From NCBI GenBank assembly GCA_051001975.1, contig JBPCMU010000059.1, positions 1 through 35,108 on the forward strand: 35,108 nt of DNA, written 5' to 3'. The notes under the pieces were generated by a model. It was not told where the DNA came from. It did not search any database and saw only the letters and a list, made by a program, of their open reading frames with translations. Positions 22,473 through 31,055 of this stretch are shown in pieces. The stretch comes from DATAEG01 sp051001975. Lineage in GTDB: Bacteria > Actinomycetota > Actinomycetes > Mycobacteriales > Jatrophihabitantaceae. Position 1 is the first letter of the stretch. Each line of letters begins with the position of its first letter. Both the position numbers and the translations under genes were made by a program.

Positions 22473-24224
22473 GTGTTGCGACTCTCGACTCTCTTCCTCC
22501 GCACCCTGCGCGACGACCCGGCCGACGCGGAGGTGCCCAGCCACCGGCTGCTGGTCCGGGCCGGGTACGTGCGTCGGGTGGCGCCGGGCATCTACTCCTG
22601 GCTGCCGCTCGGAATGGCGATACTGGCCAAGGTCGAGCGCATCGTCCGCGAGGAGATGACCGGTATCGGCTCGCAGGAGGTGCACTTCCCGGCGCTCATC
22701 CCGCGGGAGATCTTCGAGGCGAGCGGTCGCTGGAACGACTATGGCGACAGCCTGTTCCGGCTGCAGGACCGCAAGCGGGCCGACTACCTGCTGGGCCCCA
22801 CCCACGAGGAGCTGTTCACCCTGCTGGTGAAGAGCGAGTACTCGTCCTACAAGGACTACCCGCTGTCGCTGTTCCAGATCCAGACGAAGTACCGCGACGA
22901 GGCGCGCCCTCGAGCCGGGATCCTGCGTGGCCGCGAATTCATCATGAAGGACTCGTACTCCTTCGACCTGTCGGCCGACGGGCTACAGACCTCCTACCAG
23001 GCCCACCGTGACGCCTACGAACGGATCTTCACCCGGCTCGGCTTCGACTACCGGATCGTGTTCGCGGTGTCCGGTGCGATGGGCGGCTCGGCATCCGAGG
23101 AGTTCCTCGCCCCGACGCCGTCCGGCGAGGACACCTTCGTGCAATGCACGCAGTGCGACTACGCGGCCAACGCCGAGGCGGTCGAGATCGAGGCACCGGC
23201 TGCCCAGGACCCGGCAACACATCCCGCGCAGCAGGTGCTGGACACCCCGGACACGCCCACCATCGACACCCTCGTGGACCGGCTGAACACGCTCGATCTG
23301 GGGCGGCAGTTCACCGCCGCGGACACATTGAAGAACGTGGTGCTGAAGACGCACAAGCCCGGCGCGGACGGCTGGGAGCTGTTGGTCGTCGGCGTGCCCG
23401 GTGATCGCGAGGTCGACCTGAAGCGCATCGGCGGTCAGCTCGAACCGACGCTCGTCGAGCAGGCCGGACCGGACGATCTGGCCACCGTGTCTGGTCTGGT
23501 GAAGGGCTACATCGGCCCGCAGGTGCTACGCGATCTGGAGGTGCGCTACCTCGTCGACCCACTGGTCGTCGAAGGCAGCGCGTGGGTGACCGGGGCGAAT
23601 GCCGACGGACAGCACGCCGCGTTCGTTGCGCGTGGCCGCGATTTCACCCCGGACGGCGAGATCGGAGCGGTCGAGGTGCGCGACGGCGATCGCTGCGCGC
23701 GCTGTGGCGCTGCGTTGCAGATCGCCCGCGGCATCGAGCTCGGGCACGTCTTCCAACTCGGCGAGAAGTACGCCCGCACCTTCGACCTCACCGCGCTCGG
23801 CCCGAATGGAAAGCCGGTCTGGGTGACGATGGGTTCCTACGGCGTCGGCGTCACCCGCGCGGTCGCCGCCCTAGCCGAGCAGACCTACGACGAGAAGGGT
23901 CTGTGCTGGCCGCGCGCCGTCGCCCCAGCTGACGTGCACATCGTGGCGACCGGGAAGGACGCCTCCGTGTTCGAGGCGGCCGAGCGGATCGCCGTCGACC
24001 TCGAGCAGGCTGGCGTCACGGTGATCTACGACGACCGGCGCGGCGTCTCGCCGGGTGTGAAGTTCAAGGACGCCGAGCTGATCGGAGTGCCGACCATCGT
24101 CATCGTCGGCAGGGGTCTGGCCGTGGGCGAGATCGAGCTGAAGGACCGGCGCACCGACGAGCGGCAGGACGTGCCGCTGGCCGATGCGGTGCACGCCATC
24201 GCAGGCGTGGTGCGAGGTCAGTGA
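22473..24224 (+). CDS. proS: Prolyl-tRNA synthetase
   Basis: A 583-aa class II aminoacyl-tRNA synthetase that charges tRNA-Pro. It shows the class II core with LGPTHEELFTLL (about 107-118), motif 2 YRDEARPRAGILRGREFIMK (about 140-159), an inserted editing domain of the bacterial type (about 225-400), motif 3 SYGVGVTRAVAAL (about 457-469) and the C-terminal anticodon-binding domain. Length and insertion fit the bacterial ProRS. GTG 22473 has TAGCCT (22461-22466) ending 6 nt upstream and no Shine-Dalgarno site. Its end overlaps the convergent hydrolase gene by 7 nt. It is an essential gene, which marks this part as chromosomal backbone. Confidence 0.98.
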   Translation: MLRLSTLFLRTLRDDPADAEVPSHRLLVRAGYVRRVAPGIYSWLPLGMAILAKVERIVREEMTGIGSQEVHFPALIPREIFEASGRWNDYGDSLFRLQDRKRADYLLGPTHEELFTLLVKSEYSSYKDYPLSLFQIQTKYRDEARPRAGILRGREFIMKDSYSFDLSADGLQTSYQAHRDAYERIFTRLGFDYRIVFAVSGAMGGSASEEFLAPTPSGEDTFVQCTQCDYAANAEAVEIEAPAAQDPATHPAQQVLDTPDTPTIDTLVDRLNTLDLGRQFTAADTLKNVVLKTHKPGADGWELLVVGVPGDREVDLKRIGGQLEPTLVEQAGPDDLATVSGLVKGYIGPQVLRDLEVRYLVDPLVVEGSAWVTGANADGQHAAFVARGRDFTPDGEIGAVEVRDGDRCARCGAALQIARGIELGHVFQLGEKYARTFDLTALGPNGKPVWVTMGSYGVGVTRAVAALAEQTYDEKGLCWPRAVAPADVHIVATGKDASVFEAAERIAVDLEQAGVTVIYDDRRGVSPGVKFKDAELIGVPTIVIVGRGLAVGEIELKDRRTDERQDVPLADAVHAIAGVVRGQ

Positions 24225-25117
24225 CCGAGCAGGTGCGGTAGCGAGTCGACGGCCGCGCGCCAGGCTGCCGAGGTCGGGTCGATCAGCGTGAAGTGATCAC
24301 CACTGACCTCGACGAGTTGGGCATCGTCGCCGACCTTGCCGGCCGCCGCGACGAAGCGAGTGCTCTGGCTGAACGGCACATTCTGATCGGCCTTGCTGTG
24401 GATGCACCGCACCGGGAGATGGATCGGCAGCCGCTCGATCGGGCTGGCCAGCGCGTAGCGATCGGGCACCTGCGTCGGCGCGCCGCCCAGCAGGTCTGCC
24501 TCCGCCGACCCGCCGACGCCGGTTTGCGCGGCGTATCGCAGGTCGAGCACACCCGCCTGCGCGACCGCACCGGTGAGCCGGACGACGGGCGCGGCACCCG
24601 GCGCACCGCTGGGCAGGCCGCCGCGGGCCAGCGCCCACACCGCGAGCTGCCCGCCGGCCGAATGCCCGACTGCCGCGACGTGGTCGAGGTCGATCCGCGG
24701 CTCGGTCTTGGCAACCACGGCGAGGTGATCGATGCCGTTGGCGACATCCTGCAGCGTGGCCGGCCATCCTCCGCCGCCGCCGACGCGGCGGTACTCGAGG
24801 TTCCACGCAAGGTAGCCGAGCCGGGCGAGATCAGCGGCCAACGGAGCACCGAGATCAGCACCGTATTGGGACAGCCAGAAGCCACCGTGGATGACGACCA
24901 CGGTGCCCAGCGCGGGTGTCGCGTCGGGAAGGGAGAGATCACCCCACTGCGAAGGATCCGATCCGTACCGGAAGCGCGTCGGCTTCCCCTTGGCCACCGA
25001 CCCAGCGTGCTCGCTGTCGCCGGACCGACCGGAGCCGGCGCTCGAGCACGCGGCGAGGAGCAGCCCGCCGGTTCCGGCCGCCGTCAGGCGCAGCGCCTGC
25101 CGGCGGCTCACGATCAC
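24218..25117 (-). CDS. Exported lipoprotein alpha/beta hydrolase (esterase/BD-FAE type)
   Basis: A 299-aa protein with a twin-arginine/lipoprotein signal: SRRQALRLTAAGTGGLLLAA ahead of Cys24. The mature part is an alpha/beta hydrolase of the HSL/BD-FAE branch: oxyanion motif HGGFWL, nucleophile elbow GHSAGGQLAVW, and catalytic Asp and His in SKADQNVPF and VSGDHFTLID. It is probably anchored at the outer face of the membrane and acts on an ester or amide; the substrate is unknown. The start is GTG 25117 (or GTG 25111), chosen to begin just before the signal; the frame extends further upstream without a signal-like sequence. It converges on proS. Confidence 0.85.
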   Translation of the reverse strand: MIVSRRQALRLTAAGTGGLLLAACSSAGSGRSGDSEHAGSVAKGKPTRFRYGSDPSQWGDLSLPDATPALGTVVVIHGGFWLSQYGADLGAPLAADLARLGYLAWNLEYRRVGGGGGWPATLQDVANGIDHLAVVAKTEPRIDLDHVAAVGHSAGGQLAVWALARGGLPSGAPGAAPVVRLTGAVAQAGVLDLRYAAQTGVGGSAEADLLGGAPTQVPDRYALASPIERLPIHLPVRCIHSKADQNVPFSQSTRFVAAAGKVGDDAQLVEVSGDHFTLIDPTSAAWRAAVDSLPHLLGH

Positions 25118-25400
25118 CCGTCCAGCCAAGCACGCCGGGCACCGCCCGTCGCGCTGCGCGGTTACTCGGAGTGAGCCTCGGAGTAAGCCAAGCGTCGCGG
25201 CCGGCACCTCGTCCGCGCCGGCAGCGTAACTCCTCTCGACGCGCGCAGAGTGCGCTGCCTCACGCTGCCCGCAGATCGGAACAGGCTGCGCGACCGGTGG
25301 GTCCCGTTTGTCCGGGCAGCGCCTGCCGATTCGGCACCGATTGGACCACTCATCGACGGGGTTTCAGTATGGTCGACGGAATGCGCGGAGGCTCAGCACG
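25118..25400. other. Intergenic spacer with a short direct repeat
   Basis: No gene is supported. CTCGGAGTGAGC and CTCGGAGTAAGC are near-identical copies in direct tandem at about 25165-25190, in the leader region of the leftward hydrolase gene. GGAGG at 25387-25391 is the ribosome-binding site of the next gene. Confidence 0.4.
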
Positions 25401-26564
25401 ATGAACTGCCCGGTCTGTGGCCGCGCGGTGCAACCCGGCGACGCGTTTTGCGGCACCTGCGGCGCTGCCCTCGCCCCGACCGCGCAGCCCCCGGCACACC
25501 AGGCGCCGGCTGAGCAACAGCCCGTCACACAACAGATAGAGCCGGTCGATCCGGCGCCGCAACACGCTGCTGAAGCTCCGCCCGCGTCGCAGCCGGCGGC
25601 ACAGTTCCGGCCCACTCCCTGGGCGCAGCCGTCGCCGTACCAGGAAGCGCCGTATCAAGAAGCGCCCTTTCAGCAGAGTCCGTCGCAACAGGCGCCGTAC
25701 CCCGAGGGCGGCTATCCGCCGCCCGGGCAGCCGTATCCGCAACCGCAGGCCTACCAGGAGCAGCCCAGCGTCGCCGAGGACCTGCTCAGCGAAGAGCCCG
25801 ACTATGCCGAGCCAGCGGACCCGAACTACCCAGGCGACTACTACGCCGTGGAGGCGTCCGAGGACCGCACCACGAAGTGGATCGTCGGCGGCATCGTGGC
25901 GGTACTCGCATTCGCCGCTATCGTGCTGAGTGGGCTGGCGTTGATCAAACGCTCCCGGCATGACAGCAATGGTGAGCGGTCCAGCACATCCGGTTCGGCC
26001 GGCAAGTCCGCCGAGTCGACGAGCAGCGGCAAGTCCTCGTCCAGCGCGCCGACGAAGACTCCACCGAAGCCGGTCCGTTCGGTCACCATCTCGGGCGCGT
26101 CCTCGGGTACTAAGTACACCGTCGCGATCTGGTCGGAGGACACTCAGAAAGACTGCGCCGCACATTCGTACGGCAAGGCGGTCGTCGCGTATCTCAAGAA
26201 GTACCCGTGCAGCTCGATGACCCGTCGCGTCGGCACCACGACGGTGAACGGCAAACCTGTGGGCTTCGCGTTGACGGTGATCACGATCCCGGGCACCAGC
26301 GGTCACCCGCAGAAACCTGCCGGTGACTTCTTGAAGCTCGTCAGCAAGGACGGCACCGGCAACGTCAATGATCTGCTCAGGGAGGGCAAGCGGCTACCCA
26401 CTGGGCCCACCGCGGTGCCGAGCCCCGATGCGTTCTCGGTCGCCAACAAGAGCGCCGACGTGATCATCGTGGACGCCTGGTATCTGAGCGGTAAGACCCC
26501 GGGCAACGATCCGCCGCTGACGAAGCTCGCGGCCGACTTCTTCCAGCAGAAGGGTGTCGGCTGA
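25401..26564 (+). CDS. Zinc-ribbon membrane protein with Pro/Gln-rich linker
   Basis: A 387-aa protein. The N-terminus is a zinc ribbon (NCPVCGR...FCGTCG, Cys3, 6, 17, 20), followed by a long low-complexity Pro/Gln/Tyr/Ala linker (about 25-140) with repeated YQEAP-type units, a single membrane helix (WIVGGIVAVLAFAAIVLSGL, about 160-179) and an external Ser/Lys/Thr-rich spacer leading to a domain of about 160 residues of unknown family. Topology: zinc ribbon and linker inside, C-terminal domain outside. This resembles actinobacterial sensor-like proteins of unknown role. GGAGG with 9-nt spacing supports ATG 25401; the upstream extension is not supported. The long antisense frame is a shadow. 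Confidence 0.8.
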   Translation: MNCPVCGRAVQPGDAFCGTCGAALAPTAQPPAHQAPAEQQPVTQQIEPVDPAPQHAAEAPPASQPAAQFRPTPWAQPSPYQEAPYQEAPFQQSPSQQAPYPEGGYPPPGQPYPQPQAYQEQPSVAEDLLSEEPDYAEPADPNYPGDYYAVEASEDRTTKWIVGGIVAVLAFAAIVLSGLALIKRSRHDSNGERSSTSGSAGKSAESTSSGKSSSSAPTKTPPKPVRSVTISGASSGTKYTVAIWSEDTQKDCAAHSYGKAVVAYLKKYPCSSMTRRVGTTTVNGKPVGFALTVITIPGTSGHPQKPAGDFLKLVSKDGTGNVNDLLREGKRLPTGPTAVPSPDAFSVANKSADVIIVDAWYLSGKTPGNDPPLTKLAADFFQQKGVG

Positions 26565-26615
26565 CCGCCGGTAACTGCGTTGCCGTAACGGTGGCCCGCT
26601 GACGAGACTGGATCG

Positions 26616-27263
26616 ATGAGGACGCTGAATCAACTTTGGGCGCCGTTCGACCTGCGCATCACCGCCGGACCACTTGCACTCTCGACCGTCACCGACGCGG
26701 ACCTTCCGGCTCTGGTCGATCTCGTCGAGCGCGGTATCCACGATCCGGCCAGGATGCCCTTCTCCTTCCCGTGGACCGATGCGCCCGCGGCCGAACTGCC
26801 GGGCAACTTCGCCGCCTACCACTGGCGCAACCGCGCCGAGTTCAGTCCGGCCGAGTGGAGGCTGGACCTGATCGTGCGGTGCAACGGCGAACCGGTCGGC
26901 GTGCAGGGCATATCGACGCGGAATTACCTGGTGGTGCGGAGCGGTGAGACCGGCTCGTGGCTTGGCCGGGACTACCAGGGTCACGGCATCGGCACGACGA
27001 TGCGACAGGTCCTGTGCGCGTTCGTCTTCGACCACCTGGACGCACAGCAGATCACTTCCGCAGCGTTCACCGACAACCCCGCGTCGCTCGCGGTGAGCCG
27101 GAAGGTGGGTTACCGGGACAACGGTGAAAGCCGCGAGCAGCGCCGCCCCGGGGAGTTGGCCACGATGCGACGCCTCGTGCTCGCACCGGGCGACCTGGTG
27201 CGCGGCGAGCACCCCGTCGAGGTCAGCGGCGTCGAACCCCTACGCACCCTGATCGGACTTTGA
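26616..27263 (+). CDS. GNAT-family N-acetyltransferase
   Basis: A 215-aa protein of the GNAT fold. The acetyl-CoA-binding motif A is SWLGRDYQGHGIGTTMRQVL (about 110-129), with the Q/RxxGxG/A signature, followed by FTDNPASLAVSRKVGYRDNG (about 150-169), typical for the RimJ/RimL-like branch. The substrate is unknown. GAGACT (26604-26609) ends 6 nt before ATG 26616 and no Shine-Dalgarno site is present. The 3' end overlaps the convergent methyltransferase gene by 24 nt. Confidence 0.87.
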   Translation: MRTLNQLWAPFDLRITAGPLALSTVTDADLPALVDLVERGIHDPARMPFSFPWTDAPAAELPGNFAAYHWRNRAEFSPAEWRLDLIVRCNGEPVGVQGISTRNYLVVRSGETGSWLGRDYQGHGIGTTMRQVLCAFVFDHLDAQQITSAAFTDNPASLAVSRKVGYRDNGESREQRRPGELATMRRLVLAPGDLVRGEHPVEVSGVEPLRTLIGL

Positions 27264-28022
27264 CCCAACGGGCTTGCGCGCCTCGATCAGGAAGCGCTCA
27301 GACGTCGCCGGGAACGGACCGGCCGCGCGGATCTGCTCATGCATCGCCCGCAGCCTAGGCAGATAGCGCTCCACGGTGAAACCCGGCACGATCCAGATCA
27401 CCTTGCGCAGAAAGACGATCACCGCGGCGACGTCGTAGTACCGCATCGGCAGGGACTCGTGCGTCAACCCGACGACGTCGAGCCCGGCAGCGGTCGCCTC
27501 GTCCCGGGCCAGCTCCGGATCGCGGTCCGGGCTCACCGGCTGCGGACCCATCATGAAATCGGTCAGCTCCCGCACTGACCCGGCGCCGACCTGCTGGGAG
27601 AGGTAGGTGCCGCCAGGCGCAAGCACCCGGGCGATCTCGTCCCACAACACCACCGTCGGATGTCGGCTGACCACCAGATCGAACGACTCGTCGGGGAACG
27701 GCAGCGGACCGCGGTCATCGGCCTCGCGCACCACCCCACCCCGCGGAGCCAACAGACGACGCGCGATCTCGACGTTGGGCGGCCATGATTCAGTGGCGGC
27801 CAGCGTCGGTGGCGCGGTGCGGATCTTCGCCAGGGTCTCGCCACCGCCGGTCTGCACGTCCAGGGCAGCCCGCGCCGTGGCCATGCGTTGCCCGACCAGC
27901 GCCGCGTAGCCCCAGGATGGGCGCTTCTCGGTGGCTCGACCCTCGAACCAGGAGAAGTCCCAGCCTTCGACCGGAACGGACTCCCCCTCGGCCACCAGCT
28001 CCTCGAACGATGTGTCAGTCAC
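27240..28022 (-). CDS. Class I SAM-dependent methyltransferase
   Basis: A 260-aa protein. The SAM-binding strand is ARAALDVQTGGGETLAKI (about 50-67), with a glycine-rich loop that deviates from GxGxG, an acidic residue region around VREADDRGPLPFPDESFDLV (about 97-116) and LAPGGTYLSQQVG (about 133-145). The DESFDLVVSRHP and WDEIARVLAPGG motifs are typical of the Methyltransf_11 group. The substrate is unknown. The GTG start lies 3 nt after the stop of the small membrane protein gene, suggesting translational coupling; GAGG overlaps that stop and can serve as ribosome-binding site. Confidence 0.85.
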   Translation of the reverse strand: MTDTSFEELVAEGESVPVEGWDFSWFEGRATEKRPSWGYAALVGQRMATARAALDVQTGGGETLAKIRTAPPTLAATESWPPNVEIARRLLAPRGGVVREADDRGPLPFPDESFDLVVSRHPTVVLWDEIARVLAPGGTYLSQQVGAGSVRELTDFMMGPQPVSPDRDPELARDEATAAGLDVVGLTHESLPMRYYDVAAVIVFLRKVIWIVPGFTVERYLPRLRAMHEQIRAAGPFPATSERFLIEARKPVGSKSDQGA

Positions 28023-28025
28023 ACC

Positions 28026-28415
28026 TCAGTGTGGCCGCTCGCCGGCCTTTGCCGCGCGCGAATTAAGCGCGCGCTCGACGAGATCGAACAAAAACGGGTG
28101 CAGGACTGCCGCAGGAATGATGACCCACAGGCCTACGAGCCGATAGACAGGAACGGCGAGACCGAATAAGACAAGCCCGGCGATCGAAGCCGGCAAAATT
28201 CTCTGCCGAAATGAACCGCGACTCCACCTCACGGAGCCATTGTTGGCTCTTCGCTTGAGTTGGCCGCCGCGCAGAGCGAGCGCGCCAATGCAAATCCCCA
28301 GTGCCCCAGCCACGACGCCAATTGCCGCCCTTGTGAGGAACGGCCCTGTCCCGGGCCCACAAGGTTGACCCTGAGCACAAGGGTCGGACGGCCCGATCGC
28401 GATGACCAGATTCAT
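28026..28415 (-). CDS. Small membrane protein of unknown function, start uncertain
   Basis: At least 129 aa with hydrophobic segments at about 28-48 (LTRAAIGVVAGALGICIGAL) and 75-105. The same frame continues upstream of ATG 28415 with VCLIVVASLTAAYGL, a convincing first membrane helix, up to an in-frame TGA near 28490 that follows an ATG by only two codons. No ATG, GTG or TTG lies between that stop and ATG 28415. So either an N-terminal frameshift removed the original start, or the gene uses an unusual start. Base composition looks less GC-rich than in neighbouring genes. It is read together with the methyltransferase. Function unknown. Confidence 0.55.
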   Translation of the reverse strand: MNLVIAIGPSDPCAQGQPCGPGTGPFLTRAAIGVVAGALGICIGALALRGGQLKRRANNGSVRWSRGSFRQRILPASIAGLVLFGLAVPVYRLVGLWVIIPAAVLHPFLFDLVERALNSRAAKAGERPH

Positions 28416-28765
28416 CAGGCCATACGCCGCGGTCAGGCTGGCGACTACGATCAGGCATACCGCGAGCGATCTTCGCCTGCCCGCCGTTCAACTCGTCATT
28501 GCTCGTTACATCTGATCTTCGATCTGGGCTATCGGGGCCTCGAGCTTGGCCGGCCAGAGCCAGGCGCGACTGTCTTGTGGGGCCGCGTATCAGCAGCGCT
28601 TTGGGCCAAAGTGAGCGAACCATGATCTACTCTTACCTTGGTAGTCAGGAAGCTACAAGGGTCAACTGCCGGCCAACTCGCGATGTCGTATCAAGCGACC
28701 AGCACCGATGACGATCCGAGCAGATCGCCTCCACGACAGAGCCTTCACGGGTTGATAATGACCCT
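28416..28765. other. Spacer before the short AraC gene, no gene supported
   Basis: The minus strand holds the orphan first helix of the small membrane protein (about 28470-28416) and, further up, only unsupported frames. CCTTGGTAG (28636-28644) and CTACAAGG (28653-28660) form a short imperfect inverted repeat. The region is less GC-rich than its surroundings. GATAAT at 28754-28759 is the -10 element of the next gene. Confidence 0.4.
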
Positions 28766-29185
28766 GTGACCCGCGCGAGCGAACGATCCAACCGGCTGAT
28801 GCTGCGGGCCCGGGACGAGATGGATCGCACCTACCCGCAGCCGCTGGACATCGCAGCGCTGGCCCGCATCGCCTACGTCTCCCCAGCGCACTTCATCCGC
28901 ACCTACCGGGCGACCTTCGGCGAGACCCCGCACCGATACCTGCAACGCCGACGGGTCGAGCGCGCCACGTTCTTCCTTCGCGACACCGACCGGACCGTCA
29001 CCGACATCTGCCTGGCGGTCGGCTTCACCAGCCTCGGCACGTTCAGCCGCACCTTCCGCGCCATCGTCGGTTCATCGCCGACGCAGTACCGCGACCGCGC
29101 ACAAATACTTGCGGTGCCGTCCTGCGCGGCAATGGCCTGGACCCGGGTGAGCAGTTTCGGAGAAGCCGCGCGGCAGCACGGCTGA
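28766..29185 (+). CDS. Short AraC-family HTH regulator
   Basis: A 139-aa protein made almost only of the AraC DNA-binding domain: the first HTH LDIAALARIAYVSPAHFIRT (about 28-47), then FGETPHRYLQRRRVERA, and the second HTH VTDICLAVGFTSLGTFSRTF (about 76-95). There is no ligand-binding domain before it and only about 35 residues after it. GATAAT (28754-28759) ends exactly 6 nt before GTG 28766 and there is no Shine-Dalgarno site, so the mRNA should be leaderless. It precedes a VOC gene by 49 nt in the same direction; paired AraC-VOC genes are common in actinomycetes, suggesting that it controls that gene. Confidence 0.88.
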   Translation: MTRASERSNRLMLRARDEMDRTYPQPLDIAALARIAYVSPAHFIRTYRATFGETPHRYLQRRRVERATFFLRDTDRTVTDICLAVGFTSLGTFSRTFRAIVGSSPTQYRDRAQILAVPSCAAMAWTRVSSFGEAARQHG

Positions 29186-29234
29186 CTAACGTCTTCGACA
29201 CCCAACGGCTACAACACACAGGGGGATGCGCACG

Positions 29235-29657
29235 ATGATCAACTCGCTCAACATCACCGGTCTGCAGGTCCTCGACCAGGACGAGGCGCTGGACTTCTAC
29301 GTCGGCAAGCTCGGCCTGGAGGTCAACACCGACGTCGACCTGGGCTTCATGCGCTGGCTGACCATCAACGTCCCCGGCCAGCCAGATCGGCAGATCATGC
29401 TGGACAAGCCCGGCGCGCCGATGATGGACGACAAGACTGCCGATCAGGCCCGCGACCTGCTCAGCAAAGGCGCCGCGGCGGGCTGGCTCATCTTCTGGAC
29501 TGACGATGTACAAAAGACACATCAGGAACTGAAGGATCGCGGCGTGGACCTGCCCGAGGAGCCCACCGAACAGTCCTACGGCGTCGACTTCGGGTTCCGT
29601 GACCCGTTCGGCAACGCGATCCGCATCGGCCAGCTCAGCCCGCCGCCCGCCTCGTAA
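29235..29657 (+). CDS. VOC-family protein (glyoxalase/bleomycin resistance type)
   Basis: A 140-aa protein with the usual paired modules: NITGLQVLDQDEALDFYVGK at the N-terminus, GLEVNTDVDLGFMRWLTINV, and the C-terminal VDFGFRDPFGNAIRIGQL. Replacement of the first metal His by Gln (GLQVLD) resembles the branch of AraC-linked VOC proteins that may bind ligands instead of acting as glyoxalases. ATG 29235 follows a GGGGGA ribosome-binding site with about 9-nt spacing; the ATG at 29226 lies too close to it. Probably controlled by the AraC regulator just upstream. It converges with the MFS gene, 3 nt apart. Confidence 0.88.
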   Translation: MINSLNITGLQVLDQDEALDFYVGKLGLEVNTDVDLGFMRWLTINVPGQPDRQIMLDKPGAPMMDDKTADQARDLLSKGAAAGWLIFWTDDVQKTHQELKDRGVDLPEEPTEQSYGVDFGFRDPFGNAIRIGQLSPPPAS

Positions 29658-29660
29658 TAG

Positions 29661-30998
29661 TCAGGCGGCCGCGGCGGGCCTCACGAAGCGCGGCCGGCCA
29701 CCGCCGGGAGTGCCGCCACCGAGGAAGATCACCGACGGGGCAAGCAGTACGACCGGTATCACCAGGATGCCGGCGAGCACGTTCAGTCCACCGAAGCCGA
29801 TCGTTGCCAGCGCCGGGCCGGCGACGCCGGCAGCGATCGCGGACACCACGTTCATGGTGGTGTCCGCAGTGCCCTGCACCGCCGGCCGTAGCCGCTGCGA
29901 GACCGCCTCACCCAGCATCGCCGAGCCGGCCACCAGCGAGAACGACCAGCCCAGCCCGAGCAGGAACAGCCCGATGGTGACCGGCGCGACCGAACCGCGG
30001 GACAGCCCAGCGAACAACGCCGACGCGATGAAGATGCCTTGACCGATCAGCACGACGGTGATCCGGCCGATCCGGTCGGCCAGCCAGCCGACCACCGGCG
30101 AGAAGGCGTACATGCCGACCACGTGCATGCTGATGGTGAAACCGACGACCGTGAGCGACGCGCCGTGATTGACCATTTCGACGGGCGTCATCGTCATTAC
30201 CGCACCCATCACGGTGTGCCCGAGGACCACCGCCACGAATGCGAAACGGGCCATCGGCAGCGATGCGATGTGCCGCACCACCTCACCCATCTTCACGCCC
30301 TTGGTGGGCAGGGCGGCAGCCAGCGGATCCGCCGCGGCAGCCTCGTCGGCCTCGTGCTTGCGAGCCAGCAGGAGAGGGTCGGGGCGCAGCCACACCCACA
30401 GGATCGCGGCCGCGACGAACAGGCAGGCCGAGGAGATGATGAACCCGCCGGCCAACTTCGGAAGGTTGAACGCTGCAGATACCTTCGCCCCGGGCCCGGC
30501 CAGGTTCGGTCCGACGACCGCGCCGACGGTGGTGGACCACACGACGACCGACAGCGCCCTTGCCCGATGCGCCGGCGATGCCAGATCCGCTGCCGCATAA
30601 CGGCTCTGCAGGTTGGTCGCGCTGCCCGAGCCGAACATCAACATGCCGAGCACCAGCAGCACGATGTTCTCGGTTGCAGCCGCCACGACCAGCACGATTC
30701 CGCCGGCCGCGGCCAACGCCCAGCCGAGCGCGAGGGCGCCACGCCGACCGCGCCGCATCGCCAACAGGGCCAGCGGTAGCCCGACGACCGCGGCACCCAA
30801 TGTGGATGAGGTACGAGCCAACCCCGCGTAGGTCTCCGAGTTGGTCACCGACTCCGCCAACAGCGCACCGATGGAGGCCGCCGCGCCGACGCCGACGCCG
30901 CCCACGATCTGGGTGAAGATCAGCACTCGCACGGTGCGCCGCTGGGCGGCCTGCACCGGCGACTGCGTCTGCCACTCAGGAGCGGTGACGGTGGACAT
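29661..30998 (-). CDS. MFS transporter
   Basis: A 445-aa transporter with 12 predicted helices. Motif-A-like loops occur after helix 2 (MRRGRRGALALG, about 81-92) and, more clearly, in the second half (GWLADRIGR, 304-312). A central cytoplasmic loop (about 205-240) separates the halves. Substrate unknown; it could export a product of the adjacent C-S lyase or aminotransferase, or its amino-acid substrate. ATG 30998 is chosen because AAAGGCGA lies 7 nt upstream; the ATG at 31016 has none. It is the third gene of the leftward unit regulator-lyase-MFS (57-nt gap). Confidence 0.9.
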   Translation of the reverse strand: MSTVTAPEWQTQSPVQAAQRRTVRVLIFTQIVGGVGVGAAASIGALLAESVTNSETYAGLARTSSTLGAAVVGLPLALLAMRRGRRGALALGWALAAAGGIVLVVAAATENIVLLVLGMLMFGSGSATNLQSRYAAADLASPAHRARALSVVVWSTTVGAVVGPNLAGPGAKVSAAFNLPKLAGGFIISSACLFVAAAILWVWLRPDPLLLARKHEADEAAAADPLAAALPTKGVKMGEVVRHIASLPMARFAFVAVVLGHTVMGAVMTMTPVEMVNHGASLTVVGFTISMHVVGMYAFSPVVGWLADRIGRITVVLIGQGIFIASALFAGLSRGSVAPVTIGLFLLGLGWSFSLVAGSAMLGEAVSQRLRPAVQGTADTTMNVVSAIAAGVAGPALATIGFGGLNVLAGILVIPVVLLAPSVIFLGGGTPGGGRPRFVRPAAAA

Positions 30999-31055
30999 GC
31001 AGGGTTCGCCTTTCATCCGAGCCGGGCGTACGGGGGTGAGCCTGGGTGTGTGTCG

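Noticed and set aside
24293..25174. Antisense frame to the lipoprotein hydrolase
   Set aside because: The opposite strand has a signal peptide and full catalytic motifs; this frame has none.
25350..26306. 318-residue antisense frame over the zinc-ribbon gene
   Set aside because: Leu/Arg repeats mirror the Pro/Gln-rich linker on the coding strand; no domain.
28063..28623. 186-residue minus-strand frame upstream of the small membrane protein
   Set aside because: Not protein-like and out of frame with the membrane helices; kept only as a possible source of a lost N-terminus.
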